From positions 1-5,533 of the forward strand of contig JAISJY010000071.1 in assembly GCA_031261365.1 (NCBI GenBank): a stretch of DNA of 5,533 nt, in the 5' to 3' direction. Positions 5,109-5,533 of this stretch are shown here, piece by piece. The position numbers and the translations under genes were made by a program. Every line of letters begins with the position of its first letter. Position 1 is the first letter of the stretch. This DNA is from Caryophanales bacterium (GTDB taxonomy: Bacteria > Bacillota_I > Bacilli_A > RFN20 > JAISJY01). The notes under the pieces were generated by a model. It did no database searches. It was not told where the DNA came from and saw only the letters and a list, made by a program, of their open reading frames with translations.

Positions 5109-5533
5109 ATGGGGAAAATAATAGAATATTTATTAGAAATATATCCGATAATAGCTTATATTTGCTTAATTGTTTATTTACCGAGATTAAGATATTACCT
5201 TGATGCTTTTAAAAAACAAAAGAAAATTATTAATTTTAAGTTTGAAAAATTATCTTTAATTATTCCAGCCAGAGAAGAAGCTTTAATTATTGCTAATTTA
5301 TTTGAAACTATTAAGGCTCAAAATTACCCTTTAGATAGTTTTGATGTTCATATTATTGTTGATAATGAAAATGATGAGACAATTAAGATAGCTAAAGAAT
5401 ATTTTACTAATTTATATATTCATATAATCAAAGAGCAAAAATGTAAAGGTGATGCTTTAGATGGTTGTTTTAAATGGATTTTAGAACATAAGAAAGATTA
5501 TTATTCGGCTCATATTATTGTTGATGCTGATAA
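5109..5533 (+). CDS. membrane-anchored family 2 glycosyltransferase, N-terminal part
   Basis: The first 141 codons are present and the gene runs off the window end. Residues 5-25 form a hydrophobic membrane segment. A GT-A catalytic domain follows: L-I-I-P-A-R-E-E (50-57), A-Q-N-Y-P (70-74), V-D-N-E-N-D-E-T (84-91), K-G-D-A-L-D (113-118) and V-D-A-D (138-141), the D-x-D metal- and nucleotide-binding motif. This matches the GT2/COG1215-like type with an A-D-N-C-T-D-x-T and G-K-G-x-A-L-D pattern. Such proteins transfer sugars from nucleotide donors to surface polysaccharides or glycolipids at the membrane; donor and acceptor are unknown. The ATG at 5109 gives a normal start just before the membrane segment but has no Shine-Dalgarno sequence. 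AAGGAG lies farther upstream at 5048-5053 without a standard start codon near it. Confidence 0.88.
   Translation, partial: MGKIIEYLLEIYPIIAYICLIVYLPRLRYYLDAFKKQKKIINFKFEKLSLIIPAREEALIIANLFETIKAQNYPLDSFDVHIIVDNENDETIKIAKEYFTNLYIHIIKEQKCKGDALDGCFKWILEHKKDYYSAHIIVDAD

Overview
The window is a strongly AT-rich stretch of bacterial chromosome. It suggests a low-GC Firmicutes/Tenericutes relative that uses the standard code. Two genes end in TGA (truA at 1658-1660 and the HAD gene at 2460-2462). Tryptophan is written TGG inside the conserved genes, which have no in-frame TGA. This argues against code-4 mycoplasmas and fits Acholeplasma-, Izemoplasma- or RF39-like lineages, or Erysipelotrichia-like relatives. 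The exact lineage is inference.

Positions 1-3328 hold one tightly packed operon on the + strand: the 3' end of an ECF-transporter ATPase gene (probably ecfA2), ecfT, truA, a Cof-type HAD phosphatase gene and a gene of unknown function. Every junction overlaps (8, 38, 20 and 4 nt), so translation is probably coupled along the message. The ecfA-ecfT-truA order is a classic Firmicutes arrangement. The HAD gene and the unknown gene follow where many Firmicutes carry rplM-rpsI. The operon probably ends at a weak hairpin just after 3328.

Positions 3329-3698 are noncoding on the + strand and hold the most striking signals. There is an 11-bp direct repeat (TGCAGAATATT) at exactly 20-bp spacing, then an uninterrupted run of eight G, then a perfect extended -10 promoter (TGaTATAAT), then a short hairpin abutting the ribosome binding site of the next gene. 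A G8 run in such AT-rich DNA, inside a promoter for a surface lipoprotein, is the layout expected of a phase-variable gene. That is inference and can be tested by looking for length variation. An open minus-strand frame at the start of this gap may be a gene remnant.

Positions 3699-4937 encode a 412-residue lipoprotein that I do not recognise. It has a clear lipobox, a Ser/Thr-rich central region and a beta-rich C-terminal part. It also carries internal G6 and T7 runs.

Positions 4938-5108 are noncoding, with weak terminator-like hairpins and a TATAAT placed so that transcription would begin at the next ATG. From 5109 to the window end is the N-terminal part of a membrane-anchored family-2 glycosyltransferase, cut off by the window edge.
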